Assembly (NCBI GenBank): GCA_963819735.1
Contig: CAWFXC010000002.1
Span: forward strand, 496,001-560,000
DNA from: CAWFXC01 sp963819735
GTDB lineage: Bacteria > Actinomycetota > Acidimicrobiia > IMCC26256 > DASPTH01
Reading direction: 5' to 3'
Length of the DNA stretch: 64,000 nucleotides
Both the position numbers and the translations under genes were made by a program. The notes beneath the pieces are model-generated. The model searched no databases, was not told where the DNA came from, and was given only the letters and a program-made list of their open reading frames with translations. The number at the start of each line of letters is the position of its first letter. Positions within the stretch are counted from its first letter, which is position 1. Shown piece after piece: positions 25,180-32,515 of the stretch.

Positions 25180-26405
25180 GCCCGGTTGACCGAGGACACC
25201 TCCCCGACCGAGGAGACCTTCTCGATGGGCGGCGCGTCCTCGACGGTGACCACGTCGTGGGGCAGGCCGAGCACGCGTTCGGCGATCGTGTTCCGCTGGA
25301 TCTCGGCGGTGCCGGCGCCGATCGTCGATGCCCGAGTGCGCAGGAAACCCCACGTCCACCGGCCCCGCTCGATCGCGTGGGGATCGGTGCGGTCGAGCAC
25401 GCCGGCGGGCCCCTGCAGGTCGACTGCCAACTCGTGGAGCACTTGCTCGAAGCGGCTGTTGAACAACCGCGACGCCGACGATGCGGGGCCCGGATCACCG
25501 TCGCGCGCGATGGTGGCGATCGTGCGCGACGCGTTGAACGTCATGATCCGTTGATCGATGGCCGACCGCGCGAGGCGTTGGCGCACCACCGGGTCCGTCG
25601 CGAGCCCCCGCGATCGCGCGAGCTCGATCAGCTCGCCCATGATCCGGTCGTAGAAGCGCGCCTGCGCCAAGCTCCCCGCGGCGCGTTCGTGCCCGAGGCT
25701 GGTGCGGGTGATCCGCCATCCGTCGTTCTCGTCGCCGATGCGATGGGCGACGGGGACGCGCACGTCGTCGAAGAACAGCTCGCAGAAGCCGGCGCGTCCG
25801 GTGAGATCGCGCAACGGCCGCACCGTGACCCCCGGGCTGTGCGCGTCGATGAGCAGATAGGTGATGCCGTGCTCCCGCGAATCAGGCGCGCCCGTACGCA
25901 CCAGGGTGAACAGGATGTCGGCGATGTCGGCACTGGTGCTCCAGACCTTCTGCCCGTTCACGACGTAGTCGGCACCGTCGAGTACGGCCGTCGTTCGCAA
26001 CGACGGCAGATCCGATCCGGCCTCGGGCTCGGAATACCCCTGGGCCCAGATCTCGTCGGCCCGCAGCATCGGGCGCAGGAACCGCGCCTTCTGTGCCTCG
26101 GTCCCGTGGCGGATGATCGTGGGCCCCGCGATGCCGACGCCGGTACCCGGGACGCCGGGCACGCGGGCGCGGGCGACTTCCTCGGCGTACACCACCTGCT
26201 GCGCAAACGAAAGAGCCATCCCTCCGTGCTCGCGCGGCCAACTCGGGGCCGCGAGCCCGTAGTCGACCGCGGTGGCGCACCACGCGCGCTGCCACGCCAA
26301 CCGTGCGGCCGGCTCCTTCGGGGGACGCCCGGGGTGGTGCCGGGTGAGTTCGGCCCGCAGCCACCGGCGGAACTCGTGGTCACCCGCGGCGGGATCGGGA
26401 ATCAC
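25176..26405 (-). CDS. Acyl-CoA dehydrogenase
   Basis: A 409-residue FadE-type flavoenzyme. Features: WPREHGGMALSFAQQVVYAEE, QGYSEPEAGSDLPSL for FAD and substrate binding, NGQKVWSTSADIADILFTLVR, and IGAGTAEIQRNTIAERVLGLP at the end, where the family has FAD contacts. It would form the 2,3 double bond of an acyl-CoA. The GTG start is preceded by TAATAC at seven bases and no ribosome site. It is divergent from the acyl-CoA synthetase at 26444, with only 38 bases between, and overlaps the crotonase gene tail to tail. An extended tail (EDAPPIEKVSSVGEVSS) is not conserved in the family as I know it. Confidence 0.9.
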   Translation of the reverse strand: MIPDPAAGDHEFRRWLRAELTRHHPGRPPKEPAARLAWQRAWCATAVDYGLAAPSWPREHGGMALSFAQQVVYAEEVARARVPGVPGTGVGIAGPTIIRHGTEAQKARFLRPMLRADEIWAQGYSEPEAGSDLPSLRTTAVLDGADYVVNGQKVWSTSADIADILFTLVRTGAPDSREHGITYLLIDAHSPGVTVRPLRDLTGRAGFCELFFDDVRVPVAHRIGDENDGWRITRTSLGHERAAGSLAQARFYDRIMGELIELARSRGLATDPVVRQRLARSAIDQRIMTFNASRTIATIARDGDPGPASSASRLFNSRFEQVLHELAVDLQGPAGVLDRTDPHAIERGRWTWGFLRTRASTIGAGTAEIQRNTIAERVLGLPHDVVTVEDAPPIEKVSSVGEVSSVNRA

Positions 26406-26412
26406 CGGTAAA

Positions 26413-26425
26413 GTATTACTCTATT
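26413..26425. promoter_or_regulatory. Short divergent promoter with the shared TTACTCTATT element
   Basis: On the minus strand TAATAC (26413-26418) lies seven bases before GTG 26405. On the plus strand the ten-mer TTACTCTATT (26416-26425) also occurs at 2062-2071. AGTA-T-TACT inside it is a nine-base palindrome. The synthetase on the plus strand has a GGAGGG ribosome site, so only the minus gene is leaderless. Confidence 0.45.
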
Positions 26426-26443
26426 TTCGGACGGAGGGACCCG

Positions 26444-28000
26444 GTGACCAACGGGCAACTCGGCTTCTGGCACCGGGCCACCGACGACCCCGGGCACCCC
26501 GCGCTGCTCGACGCCGACGGCACCGTCGTGACCGCCGGAGAGTTGCTCGTCGCCGCGCGGGCCATCGCCCGGGGCGTGCACGCACTCGGCCTCCGGCGGG
26601 GCGATGCGCTCGCCGTCGTGCTGCCGAACTACCGCGCGTTCTTCGCCGCCTGGCTCGCAGCCACGGAGTCGGGCCTGTACCTCGTACCGGTGAACTCGCA
26701 CCTCGCGCCGGCCGAGGCCGCGTACGTCGTCGCGAACTGCGAGGCCAAGGTGCTGATCGGTCACGAGGACCTCGCCGACCTGTGCCGCGCCGCGGCGGTG
26801 GAAGCACACCTCGACGCCGAGCACTGCTTCGCAGTCGGAAAGGTCGACGCATTCCGGCCGTTCGCCGACCTGACCGCGTGGCCCGCGGGCGCACCACCCG
26901 AGCGCAGCCCCGGCATGGTGATGATGTACACGTCGGGCACCACCGGCGTGCCCAAGGGCGTGCGGCGGCGCCTCCCCGAGGGCGACCCCAACGACGTCGC
27001 CGCCGACGTCGCGGCGGCTACGTGCCAGGGCTTCGGCATCACCGTCGGCACCGGCGTGCACCTCGTGTGCGGACCCCTCTACCACGCGGGGCCGTTCGTG
27101 GGGGCGAGCAACGCGCTGCACGCAGGCCATACCGTCGTGATCATGCGGGCGTGGAGCCCCGAAGGGTTCCTGGAATTGGTCGACCGACACCGGGTGACCA
27201 ACACCCAGATGGTGCCCACGATGTTCAGCCGGCTGCTCGCGCTGCCACCCGAAGTGCGTGACCGCTACGACGTGTCGTCGCTCGAGAGCATCTTCCACAC
27301 CGGCGCGCCGTGTCCCGTCGACCTGAAGTCGCGGCTCATGGAGTGGCTCGGGCCCGTGGTCTACGAGACGTACGGCGGCACGGAAGGCGCAGCCACCATC
27401 GCGACGCCCAAACGGTGGTTGGCGAAGCCGGGCACCGTGGGCCGGCCGATCGTCGGCGCCACCGTGGCGATCTTCGACGACGACGGCAACGAGTGCGCAC
27501 CCGGCGTGGCGGGCACCATCTACGTTGGCTCGGCGCGTCACGACGCCGCCGAGTACTTCAAGGATCCCGAGAAGACGCGCTCGATCCGGCGCGGCGATCT
27601 CGTGACCCTGGGCGACGTCGGCTACCTCGACGACGACGGTTTCCTGTTCCTCCGCGACCGCAAGATCGACATGGTGATCTCGGGCGGCGTCAACATCTAC
27701 CCGGCCGAGATCGAGGCGTGCCTGCTCGGCCACGACGCCGTCGCCGACGTCGCAGTGATCGGGATCCCCGACGACGACTGGGGTGAGCAGGTCAAGGCCA
27801 TCGTGGAACCGGCACCGGGAAACGCCGCGTCACCGGAGCTCGCGACCGAGCTCATCAGTTTCTGTCACGATCGCATCGCCCGGTTCAAGGCGCCACGCAG
27901 CATCGAGTTCGTCGCTACGCTCCCGCGGCTGCCTAACGGCAAGATCGAGAAGCGGCGACTGCGCGAGCCGTACTGGGCCGGCCACGAACGCGCGATCTGA
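26444..28000 (+). CDS. Acyl-CoA synthetase (AMP-forming)
   Basis: A 518-residue member of the ANL superfamily. P-loop MYTSGTTGVPKGV, the YETYGGTEG motif, the GDVGYLDDDGFLFLRDRKIDMVISGGVNIYP hinge, and the catalytic lysine segment LPNGKIEKRRLR are all in place. It activates a carboxylic acid with ATP and CoA, the entry step of the surrounding degradation genes. GTG start with GGAGGG six bases upstream. The acyl-CoA dehydrogenase is divergent, so the two are likely co-regulated through the 38-base gap. The PPOX protein and a crotonase follow on the same strand. Chain length or ring specificity is not evident. Confidence 0.92.
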   Translation: MTNGQLGFWHRATDDPGHPALLDADGTVVTAGELLVAARAIARGVHALGLRRGDALAVVLPNYRAFFAAWLAATESGLYLVPVNSHLAPAEAAYVVANCEAKVLIGHEDLADLCRAAAVEAHLDAEHCFAVGKVDAFRPFADLTAWPAGAPPERSPGMVMMYTSGTTGVPKGVRRRLPEGDPNDVAADVAAATCQGFGITVGTGVHLVCGPLYHAGPFVGASNALHAGHTVVIMRAWSPEGFLELVDRHRVTNTQMVPTMFSRLLALPPEVRDRYDVSSLESIFHTGAPCPVDLKSRLMEWLGPVVYETYGGTEGAATIATPKRWLAKPGTVGRPIVGATVAIFDDDGNECAPGVAGTIYVGSARHDAAEYFKDPEKTRSIRRGDLVTLGDVGYLDDDGFLFLRDRKIDMVISGGVNIYPAEIEACLLGHDAVADVAVIGIPDDDWGEQVKAIVEPAPGNAASPELATELISFCHDRIARFKAPRSIEFVATLPRLPNGKIEKRRLREPYWAGHERAI

Positions 28001-28059
28001 GCACCCGACCACACGATGGCCCCGCACGAAGCACACGATGCACGAACGGAGGATCCGAC

Positions 28060-28515
28060 ATGGGCGTACGCCTGAGCGAGGACGATGCGTGGCACGAGCT
28101 CGAGACCGCGCACACCGGCATCCTCACCACCATGCGCGGCGACGGCTGGCCGGTGCCGCTACCGGTCTGGTTCATCGCCCGCGACCGCCGGGTCTACGTG
28201 CGCACGCCGGCGAAGACCAAGAAGGTCGGCCACGTGCGCAACGACCCGCGCGCGTCGTTCCTCGTGGAGCGGGGTGAACGGTGGATCGACCTGTGCGCGG
28301 TGATGGTGTACGCCACCGTCGATCTCGTCGCGCCGGGCGACGAATTCGACGAGGTGGTCGAGGCGATCGGGGCCAAGTACGCCGACTTCCGGATGGAGAC
28401 GAAGGAGGTCCCGGATGCGACCCGGCAGCACTACGCCGGAAGCTCCGAGATCCTGCGCCTCACCCCGACGGGGCGGCTCGTCACCTGGGACAACTCGCGG
28501 CTGCTGCAGCCGTGA
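28060..28515 (+). CDS. PPOX/FDOR split-barrel protein, probably F420- or FMN-dependent
   Basis: A 151-residue pyridoxamine-phosphate-oxidase-fold protein. HTGILTTMRGDGWPVPLPVWFIARDRRVYVRT is the split-barrel start; KTKKVGHVRNDPRASFLVERGERWIDLCAVMV is the cofactor-facing region usual in actinobacterial F420-binding FDOR-B enzymes. The ATG has a strong GGAGGAT site. It sits 59 bases after the synthetase and 22 bases before a crotonase on the same strand, so an operon is likely. Role could be double-bond reduction or just a flavin-binding accessory. The cofactor cannot be fixed by eye. Confidence 0.82.
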   Translation: MGVRLSEDDAWHELETAHTGILTTMRGDGWPVPLPVWFIARDRRVYVRTPAKTKKVGHVRNDPRASFLVERGERWIDLCAVMVYATVDLVAPGDEFDEVVEAIGAKYADFRMETKEVPDATRQHYAGSSEILRLTPTGRLVTWDNSRLLQP

Positions 28516-28537
28516 CGGGCCGAGCACGGGCCCTTCC

Positions 28538-29365
28538 GTGAGCGCACCGGATTCGGTTCCCGGGCTCGACGTGGTCGACGACGGCCCGATCCGGCGGCTC
28601 ACGTTGAACCGGCCCAAGAAGCGCAACGCGATGACCATCGCAATGTTCGACGGTCTGACCCGCGTGGTCGAGGACGCGGTGCTGCGCGATGAGACGCGCG
28701 TGATCGTGTTGCGGGGCGCGGGCGAGCACTTCTGCTCCGGCGTCGAGCTCGAAGCGCCGGCGGCCGGCGACGGCCCGTCGACCGATCGGCCCCCCAAACC
28801 GCGCACCGGTCATCTGCAACGGACCTTCCGGTACTCGGCGCACCGCATGGTCCGCACCCTGTTCGAGGCCGAGGTGCCGATCGTGACCGGCGTGCGCGGG
28901 TGGGCGGCCGGGATCGGCAACGTGATCGCGCTCAGCGGCGACCACGTGGTGGCGGGCCGTTCGGCGAAGTTCTGGGTGCCGTTCGTGACGCGCGGCTTCA
29001 CGCCCGACAGCGGCACGACGTTCCTCCTCCCCCGCCTGGTCGGAGTGGCCCGGGCCAAGGAGATGATCCTGCGTGGGAAGCCGGTCGACGGCGAGCGCGC
29101 GGTCGACTGGGGCCTGGTGAACGAAGTGGTCGACGACGAAGACGTCGACGCCGCGGTCGAGGAGGTTGCGCAGGAGTTCGCCCGCGCCGCCACCCTCGCG
29201 GTTGGCCTGGCCAAGCAGCTCGTGTACCGCAACCTCGGCTCCGATCTGGCCGGCGCACTCGAGCAGGAAGCACTCACCGAAGAGCTCGCGGTGCGCAGCG
29301 AAGACTTCAAGGAAGGCATGCGTGCGTTCGCGCAGCGGCGCGATCCCGACTACCAGGGGCGTTGA
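28538..29365 (+). CDS. Enoyl-CoA hydratase/isomerase family protein
   Basis: A 275-residue crotonase starting at GTG 28538 (no ribosome site; probably coupled to the PPOX gene 22 bases upstream). LTLNRPKKRNAMT, GAGEHFCSGVELE, and VRGWAAGIGNVIALSGDHVV define the fold. The E164-equivalent glutamate is in AKEMILRG. The E144 position is not glutamate; GFTPDSGTTFLLPRLVG instead resembles PaaG-type isomerases with an aspartate. A proline-rich insert (GDGPSTDRPPKPRTGHLQ) sits after the oxyanion loop. Likely isomerase or hydratase of an unusual enoyl-CoA. Convergent with the SDR at 29390. Confidence 0.87.
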   Translation: MSAPDSVPGLDVVDDGPIRRLTLNRPKKRNAMTIAMFDGLTRVVEDAVLRDETRVIVLRGAGEHFCSGVELEAPAAGDGPSTDRPPKPRTGHLQRTFRYSAHRMVRTLFEAEVPIVTGVRGWAAGIGNVIALSGDHVVAGRSAKFWVPFVTRGFTPDSGTTFLLPRLVGVARAKEMILRGKPVDGERAVDWGLVNEVVDDEDVDAAVEEVAQEFARAATLAVGLAKQLVYRNLGSDLAGALEQEALTEELAVRSEDFKEGMRAFAQRRDPDYQGR

Positions 29366-29389
29366 CGTCACCGGTGACCGCGCCGATGT

Positions 29390-30319
29390 TCAGGCCTCGG
29401 TACCGGCGTCGAGCAGGGTTGACGCCGCCTTCGCGACCTCGTCGACCGTCCACCAGCCGTCGCGAGGCGCCACCACCCCCGCCTCCGACCACGTGACGTA
29501 CCGCACGAGGCCACCGAACGCGGGACCCCAGACCGTGCCCGTCGCCGCGCACTCGGCCGTGGCGAGCCAGGCGACCACGAACGAGTTGTTGCGCGGATGG
29601 AACGGGTCCCACTCCTCCCCCGCCTCAGGTACGGGTTCGGCACCCGGATAGAGCTCGGCCATGCGGGTGCTGGCGATCGGTGCGATGGCGTTCACCCGCA
29701 CGCCGTAGGGCGCGAGCTCGCGCGCGGTGCTCAGCGTGAAGCCGAGGATGCCGGCTTTGGCCGCGTCGTAGTTGGCCTGCGACATCTCGAGGGGAAAGTC
29801 GGAGACCTCCTGACCCGGTCGGAGCGTGCCGCCGAACAGGCCCTGGGGCGATGAGGTGTTGACGATCGAGGCGCGCACGTACTCCCCTGCCTGCGCGCGC
29901 TCACGCCAGTAGGCCGCCGCGGCGCGCGACGGCACGAAATGACCGCCGAGGTGGACGCGCATCACAAGGTCCCAGTCGGCGGCCGTCATGTCGGGCAGGT
30001 GATGGTGGCGGAGGATGCCCGCGTTGTTCACCAGCACGTGGAGGTCGCCGAATGCATTGAGCGCCGCGTTCACCAGGCGCTCACCCGACTCCCATGCCGA
30101 CACGTCGTCGTAGTTGGCGATCGCCTCACCCCCCTCGGCGCGGATCTGTTCGACCACCGCGTCGGCTGCCGATGCGTCCCGGCCCTCGCCGCGTGCCGAT
30201 CCACCGAGGTCGTTGACCACGACCTGAGCACCTTCGCGCGCCATGACCAACGCGTGCTGGCGGCCCAGGCCGTGCCCCGCGCCGGTGACGATCGCCACCC
30301 GACCGTCGAGCGCGCCCAT
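29390..30319 (-). CDS. SDR of the multifunctional-enzyme-2 (HSD17B4-like) type
   Basis: A 309-residue SDR. GAGHGLGRQHALVMAREGAQVVVNDLGGS and the following GxG-rich insert (GEGRDASAADAVVEQI) match the (3R)-hydroxyacyl-CoA dehydrogenase domain of peroxisomal MFE-2. NNAGILRHHHL, NTSSPQGLFG and YDAAKAG supply the catalytic set. The long C-terminal extension is also typical. It probably oxidises a 3-hydroxyacyl-CoA. It is the third gene of a minus-strand operon (amidohydrolase, SDR, SDR). Its start ATG lies at the end of three 14-base repeats that duplicate the stop/start junction with the upstream SDR. Confidence 0.89.
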   Translation of the reverse strand: MGALDGRVAIVTGAGHGLGRQHALVMAREGAQVVVNDLGGSARGEGRDASAADAVVEQIRAEGGEAIANYDDVSAWESGERLVNAALNAFGDLHVLVNNAGILRHHHLPDMTAADWDLVMRVHLGGHFVPSRAAAAYWRERAQAGEYVRASIVNTSSPQGLFGGTLRPGQEVSDFPLEMSQANYDAAKAGILGFTLSTARELAPYGVRVNAIAPIASTRMAELYPGAEPVPEAGEEWDPFHPRNNSFVVAWLATAECAATGTVWGPAFGGLVRYVTWSEAGVVAPRDGWWTVDEVAKAASTLLDAGTEA

Positions 30320-30358
30320 CAGTCGAGCGCCATCAGTCGAGCGCCATCAGTCGAGGGC
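30317..30358. repeat. Three 14-base tandem repeats reiterating a stop/start junction
   Basis: CATCAGTCGAGCGC occurs at 30317-30330 and 30331-30344, with a third copy differing by one base at 30345-30358. Read on the minus strand, each unit contains a TGATG stop/start overlap. Between the stop of the upstream SDR and the ATG of the downstream SDR this creates two consecutive four-codon mini-frames (Met-Ala-Leu-Asp-stop), each coupled to the next by a one-base overlap. The downstream SDR itself begins Met-Gly-Ala-Leu-Asp, so the repeats look like copies of its own start. Confidence 0.85.
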
Positions 30359-31168
30359 GGGCGCGAGCATCTGCACGACGGCCGCGTCGATGGCGCCGGT
30401 CGTTCCGCCGCCCACGTATCCCGCGTCGACGTTGAGGACGGTGCCGCTCACGTAGCTCGCGGCATCGCTGTTGAGGAACACGAGCGGGGCGGCCTGTTGC
30501 TCCGGTGACGAACCGCCGCGACCCATCACCCGCCGGTAGTCGGCCTCGAACCCGAGCCAGACCGGGGTGGCGTCCATGAGCGGCGTCATCGTGGGCCCGG
30601 GCGCGATGCAGTTGATGCGGATACCCCGGCGCAAGAGCTCGGGGGCGCGCCAACCGCAGTACGCGATCATCACCTGCTTCGAGAACGTGTAGTTCGCGTG
30701 CTGGGGGTGCGACTCGACCCACGCGGTACCGGTGTCGAAGTCGGGGGTCTGGAGGAAGTCGCGGATCGTCTTCATGGTGCGGTCCCAGCCGAGCCCGCCG
30801 ATCGACGCGATGGCGGCGATCGCCGACCCGTCGGGCATCAGGCTGCGCGCCACCGCCTGCTCGATCAGGTGCCGGTGCCCGAGGAAGTTGACCTGCATGA
30901 GCGGTACACCGTCGACCGAGATGCCGGCGCAGGCGAACAATGCGTCGATCGGACCGCCGCTCGCGTCGAGCGCAGCGTCGATGGAGGACGGATCGCGGAG
31001 ATCGACCCGCACCGTCTGACTCACGGCGTACGGCACGTCTTGCACGTCGAGCACCACGACGTCGGCACCGAGCTCGCTGAGCAGCCGCGCGGTCGCGGCA
31101 CCGATCCCGGTGGCACCGCCGACGACTACGGCGCGTTTGCCGTCGTACCGGAACTGTTCGATCCCCAT
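30347..31168 (-). CDS. SDR, 3-alpha-hydroxysteroid-dehydrogenase-like
   Basis: A 273-residue SDR; ATG 31168 follows GAGAGGGTG. The cofactor region GGATGIGAATARLLSELGADVVVLDV is normal, but the NNAG region reads FACAGIS. There is an insertion before the active site (RTMKTIRDFLQTPDFDTGTAWVESHPQHA), then the Tyr-Lys pair in YTFSK. This arrangement, with a shortened mid-region and the insertion, is seen in 3-alpha-HSD/carbonyl-reductase-type SDRs and bacterial steroid dehydrogenases. Second gene of a three-gene minus operon, 34 bases after the amidohydrolase. Substrate is likely a hydroxylated alicyclic or steroid; this is inference. Confidence 0.86.
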   Translation of the reverse strand: MGIEQFRYDGKRAVVVGGATGIGAATARLLSELGADVVVLDVQDVPYAVSQTVRVDLRDPSSIDAALDASGGPIDALFACAGISVDGVPLMQVNFLGHRHLIEQAVARSLMPDGSAIAAIASIGGLGWDRTMKTIRDFLQTPDFDTGTAWVESHPQHANYTFSKQVMIAYCGWRAPELLRRGIRINCIAPGPTMTPLMDATPVWLGFEADYRRVMGRGGSSPEQQAAPLVFLNSDAASYVSGTVLNVDAGYVGGGTTGAIDAAVVQMLAPALD

Positions 31169-31202
31169 GTCGCGCACCCTCTCGTCGCCGACCGTCGGAC
31201 GA

Positions 31203-32342
31203 TTACGACTCGACGAGTGGACTGCTGACGTGAGGGAACAACTCAAGGAACGCGCCGCGGGTGATGCGTTCGCGCACCGCGGGATCGACGCCGTCGAACA
31301 GCTCGTGCAGCGTCTTCTGCGTGTGGCCGAACGTCCCCTCGAGGTGCGGATAGTCGCTCCCCCACATGACGTTGCGATAGCCCATCGCGGTGTACGCGGC
31401 CACCGCCGACTCGTCGTGCTGGAACGACGCGTACACCTGGCGGTAGAGGATCTCCTTCGGGAGCGCGGACAGCGTCGGGCGCACGAACATGCCGTGTTGG
31501 CGGTAGCCCTCGTTCATGCGGTCGCCGATGAAGGGCACCCACGTGGCCCCACCCTCGCTCACGAGCACCTTGAGGGTGGGGTGACGGTCGAGCGCACCGG
31601 AGGTGACGAGCTTCATCGCCGACCGCTGGCCGCCGAACGTGGTCTCCACATAGTTCAACACCGCGCCGCCCGGCCCGCGGTACATCGACGCGTTGTCGTT
31701 GCCGTCGGAGCCGATGTGGAACGCGATGACCATGCCCGCTTCTTCGGCCGCGGCCCAGAACGGCTCCCACGAGTCGCGGTTGTAGTCGTCGATGGTCGAC
31801 GGCAGACCGGTGGGTAGACCGACCGCGTGCAGACCGATGTCGGCGGCGTGGTGCAACTCGGCGATCGCGTGCTCGATGGAGAGGAGCGGGAGCTGCGCGG
31901 TGGGGACGAGCCGATCGGGGGCAACGCCCTGGATCTCCGACGCAATCCATTCGTTCTCGGCCCGACTGGCGAGCCGGACGAGCTCGGGGTCCTTGATGAG
32001 CGGGTTCCACAAACCGAGCGACGGGTAGATGACCTCGCCCCAGATCCCTTCCTCGTCGAGGTCGAGGAGCCGCGCCCGAATGTCGCGCGCACCGGGCGGG
32101 CGCGAGCTGAGCTCCGCGATGTCGAGGCCGTCCTTCCCCTTCTTCGTGAAGAGCTTCGGCAGCTTGCGTCGGAACGACTGCCCGTCGACGAAGACGATCT
32201 CTTCGTCGCCGTCGCGCTCGCTGCGCGGCATCCGCGCCGCGAGATCGGCGGGCAGGATCTGCTGCCAGAGGTCGTCCGGTTCGAGGAAGTGCGAATCGCC
32301 GGAGTGGGCCCAGTACTTGTCCGAAACGTTCGTCGTGACCAT
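31203..32342 (-). CDS. Amidohydrolase-2 family protein (ACMSD-like)
   Basis: A 379-residue TIM-barrel metal-dependent hydrolase/decarboxylase. ATG 32342 has AGGAG nine bases upstream; the longer frame is discarded. Metal-site segments: GDSHFLEPDDLW near the N-terminus (Asp-x-His in place of the common His-x-His), AFHIGSDGND, LVSEGG and GSDYPHLEGTFGHT with the C-terminal aspartate. Members decarboxylate or hydrolyse unsaturated or aromatic carboxylic acids, and many actinobacterial paralogues lie in steroid and lipid gene sets. First gene of an operon with two SDRs; divergent from the fused CoA-transferase at 32516. A second paralogue is at 41123. Confidence 0.86.
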   Translation of the reverse strand: MVTTNVSDKYWAHSGDSHFLEPDDLWQQILPADLAARMPRSERDGDEEIVFVDGQSFRRKLPKLFTKKGKDGLDIAELSSRPPGARDIRARLLDLDEEGIWGEVIYPSLGLWNPLIKDPELVRLASRAENEWIASEIQGVAPDRLVPTAQLPLLSIEHAIAELHHAADIGLHAVGLPTGLPSTIDDYNRDSWEPFWAAAEEAGMVIAFHIGSDGNDNASMYRGPGGAVLNYVETTFGGQRSAMKLVTSGALDRHPTLKVLVSEGGATWVPFIGDRMNEGYRQHGMFVRPTLSALPKEILYRQVYASFQHDESAVAAYTAMGYRNVMWGSDYPHLEGTFGHTQKTLHELFDGVDPAVRERITRGAFLELFPHVSSPLVES

Positions 32343-32515
32343 CACGCACACTCCTGTCCGCGCCGCACTGCGCGCGTGCTCTTCACGCGCTCGCGGTGTC
32401 ACGAAAAGGGTAGCGGCGCGTCTGAACACCCGGCACGATGTCCGAAGCACACGGATACAGTCGACGGCATCCCGACGCCGGCCCGTCGGCGTCGACGCGA
32501 TCCTCGGGGGACCTC

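Noticed and set aside
29367..29378. Perfect 12-base palindrome GTCACCGGTGAC between convergent genes
   Set aside because: No loop for a hairpin, GC-rich, and located between gene ends, so neither a terminator nor a likely operator.
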